Shown: positions 27,750 through 38,303 of the stretch, piece after piece | Layout: each line of letters starts with the position of its first letter | How positions within the stretch are numbered: the first letter of the stretch is position 1 | DNA from: Plumapathes pennacea | Lineage: Eukaryota > Cnidaria > Anthozoa > Antipatharia > Myriopathidae | Assembly (NCBI GenBank): GCA_964036295.1 | Contig: OZ038469.1 | Coordinates: 496,001 to 560,000, forward strand | DNA length: 64,000 nucleotides | Reading direction: 5' to 3' | Made by a program: the position numbers and the translations under genes | Notes under the pieces: generated by a model | The model's database searches: none | Seen by the model: only the letters and a program-made list of their open reading frames with translations | Told to the model about the DNA's origin: nothing

Positions 27750-29275
27750 ATTCATCTATACATAGATAAAACATCCATTACCGGTGCTCGTGTGCTTTGG
27801 TCACGTAATTTCAAAACTGCACTCTGTAACTTCACTAAAGCTACCACAGAAAAAGCCGTTGTATTGTTATTATTTACTAGAAATACGATAATCGCATATA
27901 CCCCCTCACTCTGCCATTGATGGGACTTTTACTTTGGTAACTCCCAATAAGAGTAGCCTTTGTTTTACCGAAATGTTGACTCAATCTTTTCTTCGAACTC
28001 AAGTGCTACACGCAAAGGAAGGAGAAAAAGAATGGTGTGTGTTATACTTTTGCGTTGAAAAAAGAATCGATTGCGTGACGAAGTACGTATTTCCTACGGT
28101 CGGCACGTCAAATTAATTCATACAGTCTGCCAAGCACGTTCTCGAAATTTAATACTCATAATTTAATAAAAGTTTGAAGTTGGTCGGCCGTCGTAGTACG
28201 GGAAAAAAGGAACACTGATTTTCCAATTTTGAATTCACAGGCAGTACAATTAAATAGGCTTCATGTGCAATTTGTTTTTACTACCGCATGCACCAGACTC
28301 GGGCATGCATATTTAATAGACTCGAATTATTTTGTATGTGAACCCACTCAAAACAGCAAAATTTCTCCCAGAATCAAAGCAAAACTTGAACAGTTTACTT
28401 CAAATTATACACGGGCTTCAGACCCAGTAATACTTCGAAGGGCTTGTGAACGATTCTCGCTGCAATCACCGCGTGTCAGATTACAGAAAAATAAGACATC
28501 TGACTAAATCATTCAAGACTCCAAGTTCCGATTGCTCTGAGCAGCTCTGAGTCGGCATTCATGCGCTGTTGTCTTAATTTGCGGAGTCTTCTCTTCGGCC
28601 CGCTTTTTCTCCTGAGTTTCCGATTTGCGTTCAAGCGCTGTTCTCTTTGCGGAGTTGTCTGCGTTACCCGTTTCCGTTCATGTCGCTTTCGATCGGCATT
28701 CATGCGCTGTTGTTCGCTCGTTTCACGATTTCGCCTTGCTCGTGCCTGTTCCCTTCTCATTTGAAGACGAGCTTCGCGAGACTGTTGTGTTTCAAGTTTT
28801 TCAGTTAAGTTTCCATTTTCGTGAACGCAGCTACAATATATTGTTACTTCGTTCAAATCTAAATGCTTCAAATCTAATTTCTCTAAGTTATTCCGAGTAA
28901 AACAACAGGGCACACGTGATCGATCCGGCCTTTGTTATTGGTTAGCGGGGTAACCGCGCCTAAAGTCGTACGCCAGACAGACTGACTGACAGACAACGTT
29001 AAATTTCGAGATGGCGACAGGCTTGAAGTCCCCAAGTAGGCGGTATAATATTACTGCATTAGTGTCGTGAGTATTTCCCTCACTTCGTTCGGGGATTATT
29101 TTATTTATCTATTATTATAACATTCTTGTAACTCAAATGTCCTTGGCATAAAAATAACCCACTCGCACCTGTTTGGGAAGCGATATCACATGATCACATG
29201 GCCGCAACCCATTAGATATCAGATTGTATCAGATAATTTGATGAATTTATAGATATAAACAATCCCTTGGAACGA
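27750..29275. mobile_element. 1.5-kb block specific to unit 2, probable insertion
   Basis: Flanks match unit 1 at 18884 and 19009, where unit 1 has only ~120 unrelated bases. The block contains the STPR-like reading frame at 28509-28913. No clear terminal repeats or target duplication could be identified by eye. Confidence 0.5.
28509..28913 (-). CDS. Arg-rich protein with STPR-like repeats
   Basis: 134 residues. The second half is strongly basic, with roughly 23-residue repeats around QQRMNADRKRHERKR and REQRLNANRKLRRK. This pattern is typical of the STPR (score-and-three) DNA-binding repeat, which in animal genomes is often found at the N-terminus of long proteins carried by mobile elements (for example Helitron-like helicase ORFs). 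No helicase or replication domain is found nearby, so this would be a fragment. I cannot tell whether it is expressed. Confidence 0.5.
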   Translation of the reverse strand: MPCCFTRNNLEKLDLKHLDLNEVTIYCSCVHENGNLTEKLETQQSREARLQMRREQARARRNRETSEQQRMNADRKRHERKRVTQTTPQREQRLNANRKLRRKSGPKRRLRKLRQQRMNADSELLRAIGTWSLE

Positions 29276-31238
29276 GGATGAGACAATCTGTATTTTGGAA
29301 AATAGACAGTGGAGATTAGACCTTCAATCGATGCATCTCGTATATAGCTTTTTCGCTACCGGGCTACAAATTAATTTCTAGCGGCTGTTTTGATGAGCTA
29401 GATATTCATTCATTATACATATTTCATTTGGCAGATGGAAGGTTGCGGAAAGTGTATCGAGCTAATTTGGGCCCCGAGTATAACACTAGACACAACCTTA
29501 TAGCAAAGCCACCTATTTTCAAACGAGATGAAATTAATATGTAGCAACATTATAAAGTATACGTAGACACGACATTGACTAGCTACGAGAGCCTTATCTC
29601 GCAGCAGAATCTGAATCAAGTGAAATAGATGGTTGCTAAAACAAAATATTTAGTACTAGCTAAAAAAAACGCATATGGAGAGATTTTGTTGAGCTTTTAG
29701 ATCTTAATTGTACTTACTTGAAAAGGTCTCCTCCTATAAGTACGGGTTCGCTTTTTCTTTTTTTTAAATTTAAGCTGAGAGCAGAAGGTACTGAGCCGTT
29801 GACTTTGTTCGTTGACTTCGGATGATCTTTCTAGGGCTCAGCGTTCTTTTTACCAACAGGTTTATGTCGAACGAAGACGTTGATATGGCAAGATGCTTTA
29901 ATTAGTCACGTCCGTTGTGTCGCTTGTTTTCTCAGAACGGTACGGCCACCTGCAGAGCTGAATATTAAAAGTGCCCTATCACTAAAGAAAGTCATGCTAC
30001 CGACAGTTTGATTATTACGTTTTACTTAATTGCTGTTTTCATTAATTACTTTGATAGCGAGGCACTTTTTCTGGTTACCAAGGGAACGGAACAAAACAAT
30101 AAATTTTTGCGAGAAGACCCTGAGGCGTATGAAACCCGACTATTACAGACATTGCATTTCAGGCAAACAGTTATTGCAGTTGAGCCCGAATTTCTTTTTT
30201 TTCGCATGCAAACGAGTCTTTGGGTCAATACAATGCTAAAATGACCCATTTGCCTCGTTTGTGTGTCAAACCGTTGACATCTGCAATAACAGATATTGCT
30301 GTCCTGTAGTGTCGTCATATAAAGAAGTTGTAAGCGCGTGGTGAGATTGTTATGTTCTTTGTTTCGTACAGCTCCTTCAAGACGCGGTGATTTGGAAATC
30401 CTAGGCTACGTCATGTTACAGTGGCTGTGCGAGCGCCTGCCTTGGGAGGACAATTTAGCCGACAAAGAATACGTAAAGAGCCAGAAAATAAGGTACCCCA
30501 TGAACGTCATTCTTTCTTTGCTGGGGGAGCTGAGGAAAGGGGAGCATCTTTTGCTTCGGGTGATAAGAGCATTACAATGCCATGCGAGTAATTCTCGAAG
30601 TTTCTTCGACTTCAATTTTTAATTTTTTTTCTTTTTTTTTTTTTTTTTTTTTTTTTTCTTTCGTAGCTACATGGACAACATTCCAAAACTGATGAAGGAG
30701 TGTTTTGGCAGTAAGCATCCGCGTAAGTTGTATTTCTTATTTACTACAGGGTGTACAGTTTATGCCGCTCACTTGTGGTTTACTGACAGAAAGAAGGCTA
30801 TTTTGTGAGATTTGTTCTGTGTTTGTTTGTCTTTTTGTGTATATAAGATTACCCCTGTACTTTTGAGTCTACGTTTTGAGTATTAAACCCTTCGTAGGAG
30901 CAAGTTTGTACCAGGTTTTCATTCGCTCTTGCAGTAGATTTACAATCAAGACAAAACTATTGACACTGCATAAATATCGTGCTCCTCACAAGGTCGTTAC
31001 ATTGTCCTATGTTTGTGTTTGTTGTGTTAGTGTACAAAGTAAACCTGAGACCTGCCAGTCAGGCGCAGCGAAAAGCTCCTGCAAATCCACCGAAGAAACC
31101 TGTGAAAAGAAGTCCAGTGAAGAAACCCGCCAAAATAAGAACAACGAAGAAACCGGCTAAAGCAGAAACACGCAGAGCGACAAGAGCCACTGGACGAATG
31201 AAGAAGTCAATAATGGTGGATACTGCAACATCGCCATG

Positions 31239-32035
31239 AGACACTAAAACACAGGTGAACTAACGCAAACACACATCCCAGGTAGCTTGGGGTTTGACCT
31301 CAAACCGCACAACGTTTGACAGTGCCTTTGTTTTCGTTCGCGAACAGCGCGCCCGAGATTAGATTATACGTGCAGTCTGTAGCGTCTGGAACTCGAGCCA
31401 TATTTCCTTCCCATGCGCGTTTCTCATTTGTTTCTAGTTTGCTTAAGGTGGCGTCGGTATTTACTTGGGTACACCTTAACAGATTTAATTCAGCTAGTGG
31501 GAGTATAATCTGTAGCAACACATTTCCGAGGGACCAATCAGTGCCCGGAGAGTACATGTATGTGTGTAAGGGGAGACGGAGGGGGAGGGAGAGGGGGGAG
31601 ATGGAGGGGAGGGGAGGGGAGGGGTAATTTGGGGAGCAGAGTGTGGTGCACGCCAAGGCAACTTCAACTTGTATATAGTAAGAACATTTTAACATTAAAA
31701 GAACCAGTTCGTTTATACATACAGTTTAATATTTACTTTTGATCCTATCTAGTTTTTACAAGAAGTTCTTAATATGGGGAACCGAGGTTGTGGAATTGGG
31801 GTGCTTAGAGCTGAAAACAGACTAACAGTGCAAACGTGAAGGATTGCAAATGAACAGAGATATCTATAGCCCCAACATCAGCAACTATTTGGGTTCTTCA
31901 ACGGGTTTCCCTTACTACTCCGAATTGTTATATTGTTATACTTCGTTCCTTCGTCACTCCTATAATTCCCCCTCCCCCTGTTCCACTAAGGTAGAAGGTG
32001 GGGGATGGAGGGGGGGGGGGGGTCATTTGTCGAAT
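31239..32035. other. 3' flank between VRK1 remnant and ThiM copy 2
   Basis: Counterpart of 22245-22887, with a ~100-bp extra piece near 31855-31960 and a purine-rich GGGGA stretch at 31570-31625. No coding exon seen. Confidence 0.4.
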
Positions 32036-35000
32036 CTAGTTGAAGCTGGCCAGCTTGTGTATGTCGTCACAGTTCATGTAGGACAGCGCATCCACGAGGT
32101 GTACTCGCGCGCTACCGGGACCCACGTTACCGCGGACAACGGACCTGTCAGCCGCCAGTTGACCAGCGATTCCAAAAACACACAACGCATGCGCACAAGC
32201 CTTCATTACTTGCTCGTTACTTTTCCAATTCACGACAGAAACGAAAGCCGCCATGATGGAGCTCAGAGAGCAGCCCGAAGCCGTGATTTTTTGGAAAATA
32301 GGATGCCCATTCGTGACCATGAGTACTAGCGAGCCGTTTGTGACGTAATCGCTTTTTCCCGTTACCACGACAACGCAGGAACATTCTTTGGCCAGCACCT
32401 TGGCGTGAGTGAGGGCCGCTTCCGCTGTCTGCCTGCTGTCCATTCCCCTCTGACCATCTGAAGAGGAAAAAGCAAAGGCTCGTTAATTAAGTGAATTAAC
32501 TCGTAAAGAACGTATCGAAGTGTTGGCCAGAGTAAGTATAGAATTATGGTTGACCTCTGACGAAACGTGTTCAGGCCCATTATGCTTGACTGCTAAAAGC
32601 TAAACGGCTTACCAGGAAAGGAGTTCAGACCGAGGGTGATTGCGTTCGCCAAGGCCATGACCTCTGACGCGTTTCCTCTAATCACCGTGGGCTCATGACT
32701 CAGCACCAGGTCCTTGCACGTCTGTGTGCGCAGATTGGTCGCGCCGGCGCCGGCTGGGTCTAGTACCCAGGGTTTTCCGAGCGCTTTCGCTTTGGCAGCG
32801 GCTTTATTCATGGAGGCAATCCAAGGTTTCGACAGCGTTCCTATGTTGATTGACAGCGCAGACGTCAACGCCACAAACTCTTCAACTTCTTCTTCAGCTG
32901 CAGAAAAAAAAAAAAAAAAAGAAAAAAAGTGAAATAAGCGATAAGCATTCAAGGATTACCACTCGTAATTTCGTGTCGGTGACTTGGCTTCAAATGTTTC
33001 TATCGATTGATGTACACAATTGTTGAAATTTAGAAACTCTAGAAAGTTTTTTGAAACAATGTTGAAGATTGACAGCCTGATGCAAGAAAAAAAGATTTCA
33101 TAAAACCTCCCATATTATTCATGCTGCGCTGCAAAGCTTGTATAATGCGTACCCTGAATGGACGAAAAGAAAGGTTCCTCTTTTTCTTGTCGTGTTTCGC
33201 TGAACTGTCGACTTGCTTTCATAACGGTTCAGCTGCTTTCTTTGAATATACTGATAAGCAGGTTGGATCAGTCGGTCAATATTTTGGGGAAATTGTCGTA
33301 CATTGGTTGTCAATAGGGAATGGTCGAGCATTTTGACAAATTTACATATAATCCACCTGCATACTTTAGTCTTTCATAACGTACACGCGTAAGGCTGTCG
33401 CGCTTGTTATCGCTTCGTCATTTTCCTCAAAGAGTTGTTTGTGTAGGTTGACATGCGGAACAGGTAGCCGGAAATCTAAGCGACACATCACGACAGTATT
33501 TACAGAACCTTCGCTTTCTTATTAGTGGCGAAAGTCATTTATATGTGAATGCTTTCGTTTGACTTGGGCCAATCAGAAGAGACGCTCTGTGGCTCTGGAC
33601 CAATCAGGTGTAAACAAAACCACAATACCATTGGCTAGACAGTTTGTCAAGCAAACAATGAAGAGAGGGTTTTCTTTTTTCCAGCTGTGAAAATGTTATG
33701 TGAGCTTTTGAGTGGCTACGGGTTTTTGGTCTTACGAGTCGCATACGAGTTGAACCATAGAAAATAGCGCTAGTTATGACGTCAGACCCAGTCACGCGCG
33801 CTTTTGCTCGACCGGCGCTTTGTGATGCGGCCCTTTTCTTTTTTGAGGTGTATTAGTGCTTGCTTTTTTGTTCTTGTTTTATCACATTATATAATTGTTT
33901 ATTAAAAGGGAACACCACCAGTAATTGCATGCGAAATATGACGATCTGTCAAAAATTAACCACTTTCTATGCTGGTTTCCTGTGTTGCGTTAATTAAGGG
34001 AAATGTTGGATGGATAGTAATCCTGATTACTTTAGTTCTTTGGCGACGAATATGTCAAACCATTCAAAGAACCTTCCCGAGACTTGCTTATGTGTCATGA
34101 AAAGAAGTTGTCCGGCAGTTTATAATAAAATATGTGCTCAAATCCGGCCAACCTGCCATTCCGCTTACCGAAAAAATTGTCAATCTATATTCGAATTGAT
34201 TATCTAACATTGAACGCGTGATACTTAGAAATTCCATTTGCGGAGGATGTCGTAGAAAATTAAGGCAATTTTTAGAAACAGCAGGTACGCTAAGCCTTTT
34301 GAGTTCTTTCCTGTTCAAAGCGCATCAAGAGAAATATATATTTTTAAACGTTTTCCAAGTTAATATATTGTAGCGACGTCCACAAAAAGGGAATAAAAAC
34401 AGCTAGTAAGGATGAAAATAAACAAATAAACAGATAAATTCTGTCTGTGAATGCAACCATCGCTAGGCAGCTGAAATTATCTGTAATATTATGCATCATC
34501 AACTCAGCTTTGTGTGCAAAGTCATATCTTAAAGGAGTGCGACAAAATGAATCTCCATTTGGCGATGATGAAAGTACATTGAACAAGATAAATTAGTACA
34601 AACTGACACCATTTAGTCTGTGGGCTTTTTTCGAGGTTAGATTAATAGTAGTATGTAAGGTGATATGGCATGACATGTTGGTTTGACAGGCAGCGCTCTG
34701 TCTACAACAGGAAGCACGATCACGATCGAAAATCTACCAAAGCAACCGGTAGTTCGGAAATATTAAAGCAGCAGTGTGTTGAAAGTATGTTGAAAAATCA
34801 CCACTGAGTGTCTGCTCTTTCCAAATTACACCAAAAACAAAATCGATATTTCGCGCGATAACGATCTGTCAAATTCATGAGTGCTGTAAGCAGCGGGTTT
34901 TACTTTTTTTCGCTCTCTCTCTCGCTCTCTTTGTGAGCGTTGAACGCTTCTTTGAAAGTCCGTCCGTCGGTTGTGCAACAAGCTGCCTCACACTTGAGTG

Positions 35001-35325
35001 CGCGCGCGCGGATTAGTGGGTGGATTAGTTTACTGACTGATCTTCATTTACCATGAACCATGGCCGGAGAAGCGCCTACAGACAGCAGAGTGTTTGCCAT
35101 CACTTCCATGGACACGTAGTTTGTTATGCAGTGGACCAGAGGGCAGCGGGAACGGACTTTCCTGAGTGCATCCCAGCATTCTTGCCAAGTTGTCTGCAGT
35201 TCGATGTGTGATGATTTTCTTCTTGGGGTCTCCTGCGATGCTCCCTTCTTGTGGCTCAACGATCGCTGTTTTCTTGAACCACCTTTATCAGTCATGTTGT
35301 ATTGTATACAAATACTCGACTGCAA
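32036..35325 (-). CDS. Hydroxyethylthiazole kinase (ThiM family), complete copy
   Basis: Three exons on the minus strand: 35052-35325 (ATG at 35325, or at 35295), 32613-32897 and 32036-32457; about 326 or 316 residues (bacterial ThiM ~262-272). In bacteria and plants the enzyme phosphorylates 4-methyl-5-(2-hydroxyethyl)thiazole, a thiamine salvage step. Visible marks are [17 protein letters not shown] and GASPAMVH (exon 1), [26 protein letters not shown] and RGNASEV (exon 2), and [15 protein letters not shown] and TASGCSL (exon 3), the Cys being the position conserved in ThiM. The GTGC form of the motif is ASGC here. The spliceosomal introns show it is a host gene, not bacterial contamination. 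Intron 1 is long (~2.1 kb) and contains the end of duplication unit 2. Confidence 0.88.
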
Positions 35326-36308
35326 AATACTACTGAGATACTGTCAACAGAGCTTGACGTTTTCCGGTGTGATATCAGATTTGACGCATGCTCCGTTTGG
35401 AATTGAAAGTGCAACTCAAGCTGCGAAAATCTGGCTACAAATTCAAAACACTTGCAGAAACCGAATACATTAACTTCATTTAAAAGAGAGTCGTCATTTT
35501 CACAACGAGAATTAGAGAGGTACGTTACAATGCTGTGTTAGATATCGCCGGAAGTGTGGCGATAAATGTTGATTTATTATTGTAGGAGTCCGGCATCGTG
35601 CAGAGTTCGTTCGTTCAGGGAAGTTCGTCGGTTTGATCTTGTTTGTTCTTCGAGCCATCTGGTTTGAATCACACGTTGCAAAACTCTACAATCACTCAGA
35701 CTGTTGCGCAGTTTGTGAAGCAGTGTCTGAAATTTTTTATCGTATTTTAAATTATATATATGCACGAATATCGGACCCGAATATCAATTTGCCGAGTGTT
35801 GCTAGTAATTTATATCGAAAATTCAGATCAAACGGCTAAAAAAATACTATCAATCTCTTGAAATCACATGCACAGAGGAACCAAATGATGTGTATGCGTA
35901 CGAATCAAAGCAAAACTACTATAATTTTTGTAGTATCGGTGTGTTATCTGCATTGCTGTGTCTCATCAAGACTCGCTTGAGCGAACCGCTGACACTTCTC
36001 TTAAAGTCGTGCGTGGGCACAGGCAGAGAACGAAGAAGACACCAAATAAATGTTTTCTGTGTTAAAATTTAAACAACTTACAGAATATCTCGCACTTACG
36101 CTTCACAATACAATTTTCATGTGCTTTGCGTGACGCTATATCTGAGGCACTCTGTTGTGACCTTGGTAACGCCATGCCAGCTTCAACGTATCGGCAGATG
36201 GTCATGTGTCACGATCCCACCAATCACGCGCGAGAGTTATTATTTGATGGGTCCCCTGTTACACTTTGTTTGTTTGTTGTTGTTGTTTGTTTGTTTACCG
36301 ACTGACAG
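35326..36308. other. Divergent spacer between ThiM and the PhyH-like gene
   Basis: Both neighbours are transcribed away from this ~1-kb spacer, so it should hold both promoters. No coding exon recognised. Confidence 0.45.
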
Positions 36309-38303
36309 ATGGATGCATTGGTCTCTCCGGAGGACATAGCTATTTTTAAGTCTGACGGAGCTGTTTGTCTGCGTGGAGTTTTCGATGAGAAATTTGTAGA
36401 CTTGATCCAGCAAGGGATCGAGTACAACCGAGAGCATCCGTCAGAAAATACAAAAAGAAAAGGCAACCACGACCCGCTCTTCTTCTCTGACTATGACAAC
36501 TGGGAACACATACGTCAGTTCAAGGAGTTTGTGTTTGAATCACCGGCGGCCAGGATTGCAAGCACAATGTTGGACTCAAAGGTGAATACAGTCAACTCAT
36601 TCTTAACGGACACCGACACCCCTCTAAGACGGACACCTGGTAGGAGCGATCTCTGCCGTTACTTCAGTCATTTACTCAAACCGAACTCTCTTTATTAAAC
36701 GGACACCTCTATAAAACGGACAGTTAGAGTTGGTCCAGAGGGTGTCCGTCTTAGAGGACTTGCCTGTATGACACTAACAAATGACGACCTTTCTCACTTA
36801 TGCGTGGGACTGATTTAAGTTGAGATTCCTGCCAGTTATTCCTGTTTACTCAAGAGTTAATTTGTATTCGTCTCTTTTTCTTTTAAGAAAGTGGCGCTCT
36901 TTTTAAATCACGTGATAGTAAAGGACAGCGGTTGCACCAGAGTGACGCCATGGCATCAGGACCTAGCGTATTATGGGATACAAGGGCAGCAGGTGATTTG
37001 TTGCTTCTATTGGTTCGTGCAATTGTTTGTTCCTTGTTTCATTTTGTATGTCTGACAGGGCTACCCTCGAGTCTCCAGTATATGCTCTTTTTAAAGAACC
37101 AAAATTTCTTGTCTCTTGAATTTGTTCTCAATTTCATTCATTGTTGCGGCTCGAGCCTTTTCACCCCCTTCTTTTTTCCTTCCTTGCATTTCTCTTTCTT
37201 TCCCATTTCTGAAGCCAATAAACGCTTCCTAAGTGCATTATTTTGTCAGTCGCACTGTACAGACGTAGGATAATTTAAGCTCGTATGCCCTGTTTCCCCG
37301 GTTTTATTTTAAACGCATTTAGTCACCTGAGGCGATTAATGCGGCGTCTTCAGACGAATCAGTCGCCCGTAGTATAAATATGCCTGCTCTGTCTTCGTGT
37401 GCAGCTGTGTTCCATATGGCTTCCGGTTGACCCGGTTACGACTGAAAACTGCCTGCGTCTCATTAAAGGCTCCCACAAATGGCCCCATCTGTACGTGCCT
37501 GTCCACTTTGACGGCGTTCCGCCCAGAAAATACGCAGTTAAACCGGAACAGCAAGCCGACGCCCAACAGTATCTTCCCGTCCCAGAGCCCGCTACTCAGT
37601 CTGGTGGAGATGTTTTGTCTTGGAATATGAAGGTGAAATACACGGACCAAGTGTACATTAGCCCTCATCGGACAGGCGGCCGACTGCCGACCGACTTTGT
37701 GTCGCCAAACAGTCGATCGGCTGTCGGAAAAAAATATGCAAAACAGTCGACCAACTCTTACCGACAGTCGACCGTTGGGAGTTAAAGTACACTTGGTCCA
37801 AATACATTGCGAGTGGCTGTTTTGATAGAAATTTTAAGCGGCCTAAACTTTGTCCGTTTTTTCCCCCAAAGTCTTTCCAGCTCCTGTTCTTTGGAAACAG
37901 ACGATCAACAGTCCGACCGACTGACCGACAGACCGCCGACAGACCCGATAAACAACCGATGGACAAATGACACACCCGACGAACAACCGATGGACAACCG
38001 ACAGACCCGACGAACAACCGACAGTTGATGGGCGACAGATATATACTTGCGTTCAACCTTGCCTTTTTTTGTTCTCAGCCAGGTGACTGTATAGTGTTCC
38101 ACATGCGCACTATACACGGAGCCCCAGAGAACGCTCTCCACAGTCATCGCAGGGCATTCTCCACCCGTTGGGTGGGTGATGACGTCATGAAAGCCGAGCG
38201 TCCCTGGGAAAATCTTCCTCCGAACCAAAGGAATAAAGCCTTGGAAGTTGGAGACAACTTGGTTGCTTCTGGCGTCTTCCCGGTCGTGTATGGCGCAGAA
38301 TAA
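36309..38303 (+). CDS. Phytanoyl-CoA dioxygenase (PhyH) family protein
   Basis: Four exons: 36309-36581, 36888-36992, 37405-37632, 38079-38303; 276 residues. Non-haem Fe(II)/2-oxoglutarate dioxygenase fold. The iron-binding HxD is in TPWHQD (His114, Asp116). The distal His is in HMRTIHGA (~215) and the 2-oxoglutarate-binding Arg is in RRAFSTRW. The N-terminus (KSDGAVCLRGVFDE) is typical of PhyH-like proteins, and there is no peroxisomal PTS2 visible. Such proteins hydroxylate fatty acyl-CoAs or small molecules; the substrate here is unknown. Introns 1 and 3 hold MITEs. Confidence 0.87.
36587..36768. mobile_element. MITE, TACAGTCAAC family, in PhyH intron 1
   Basis: It begins TACAGTCAACTC six bases after the donor of exon 1. 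It carries the same ACGGACACC/GGTGTCCGT motifs as the elements in the NXPE introns. The right end (TTGCCTGTA) is decayed. Confidence 0.6.
37644..38035. repeat. Inverted-repeat element and CGACAGACC-type tandem repeat in PhyH intron 3
   Basis: GGACCAAGTGTAC at 37643-37655 is mirrored by GTACACTTGGTCC at ~37787-37799, bounding a ~156-bp element rich in GTCGACC/GTCGGC motifs. From ~37900 to 38035 there are degenerate tandem copies of CAACCGATGGACAA and CCGACAGACCCGACGAA. Confidence 0.65.

Larger units (their letters stand above)
25154..31238 (+). pseudogene. VRK1 partial copy (exons 5-8 and part of 10)
   Basis: Exon copies with intact junctions: 25154-25255, 25647-25779, 30372-30492 and 30667-30722. 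Exon 9 and the start of exon 10 were lost by a deletion at about 31044, so only the basic tail (31048-31238) remains. Exons 1-4, including the start codon, glycine loop and ATP-binding lysine, were never included in the duplication. The catalytic Asp and Asn in CHADIKGSN and DYG survive, with some changes (YLMDYG to YRMDYG). It cannot make an active kinase by itself. Read-through from VRK1 with skipping of unit 1 exons could in theory produce hybrid mRNAs. Confidence 0.87.
24933..34104 (+). repeat. Tandem segmental duplication, unit 2
   Basis: Direct copy of 15412-24932. Differences from unit 1 include the empty MITE site near 24974, a ~1.5-kb block at 27750-29275 replacing ~120 bp, no foldback element, and a ~0.5-kb deletion near 31044 that removed VRK1 exon 9. 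The sequence after 34104 is unique, as expected for the true right flank. Confidence 0.92.
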
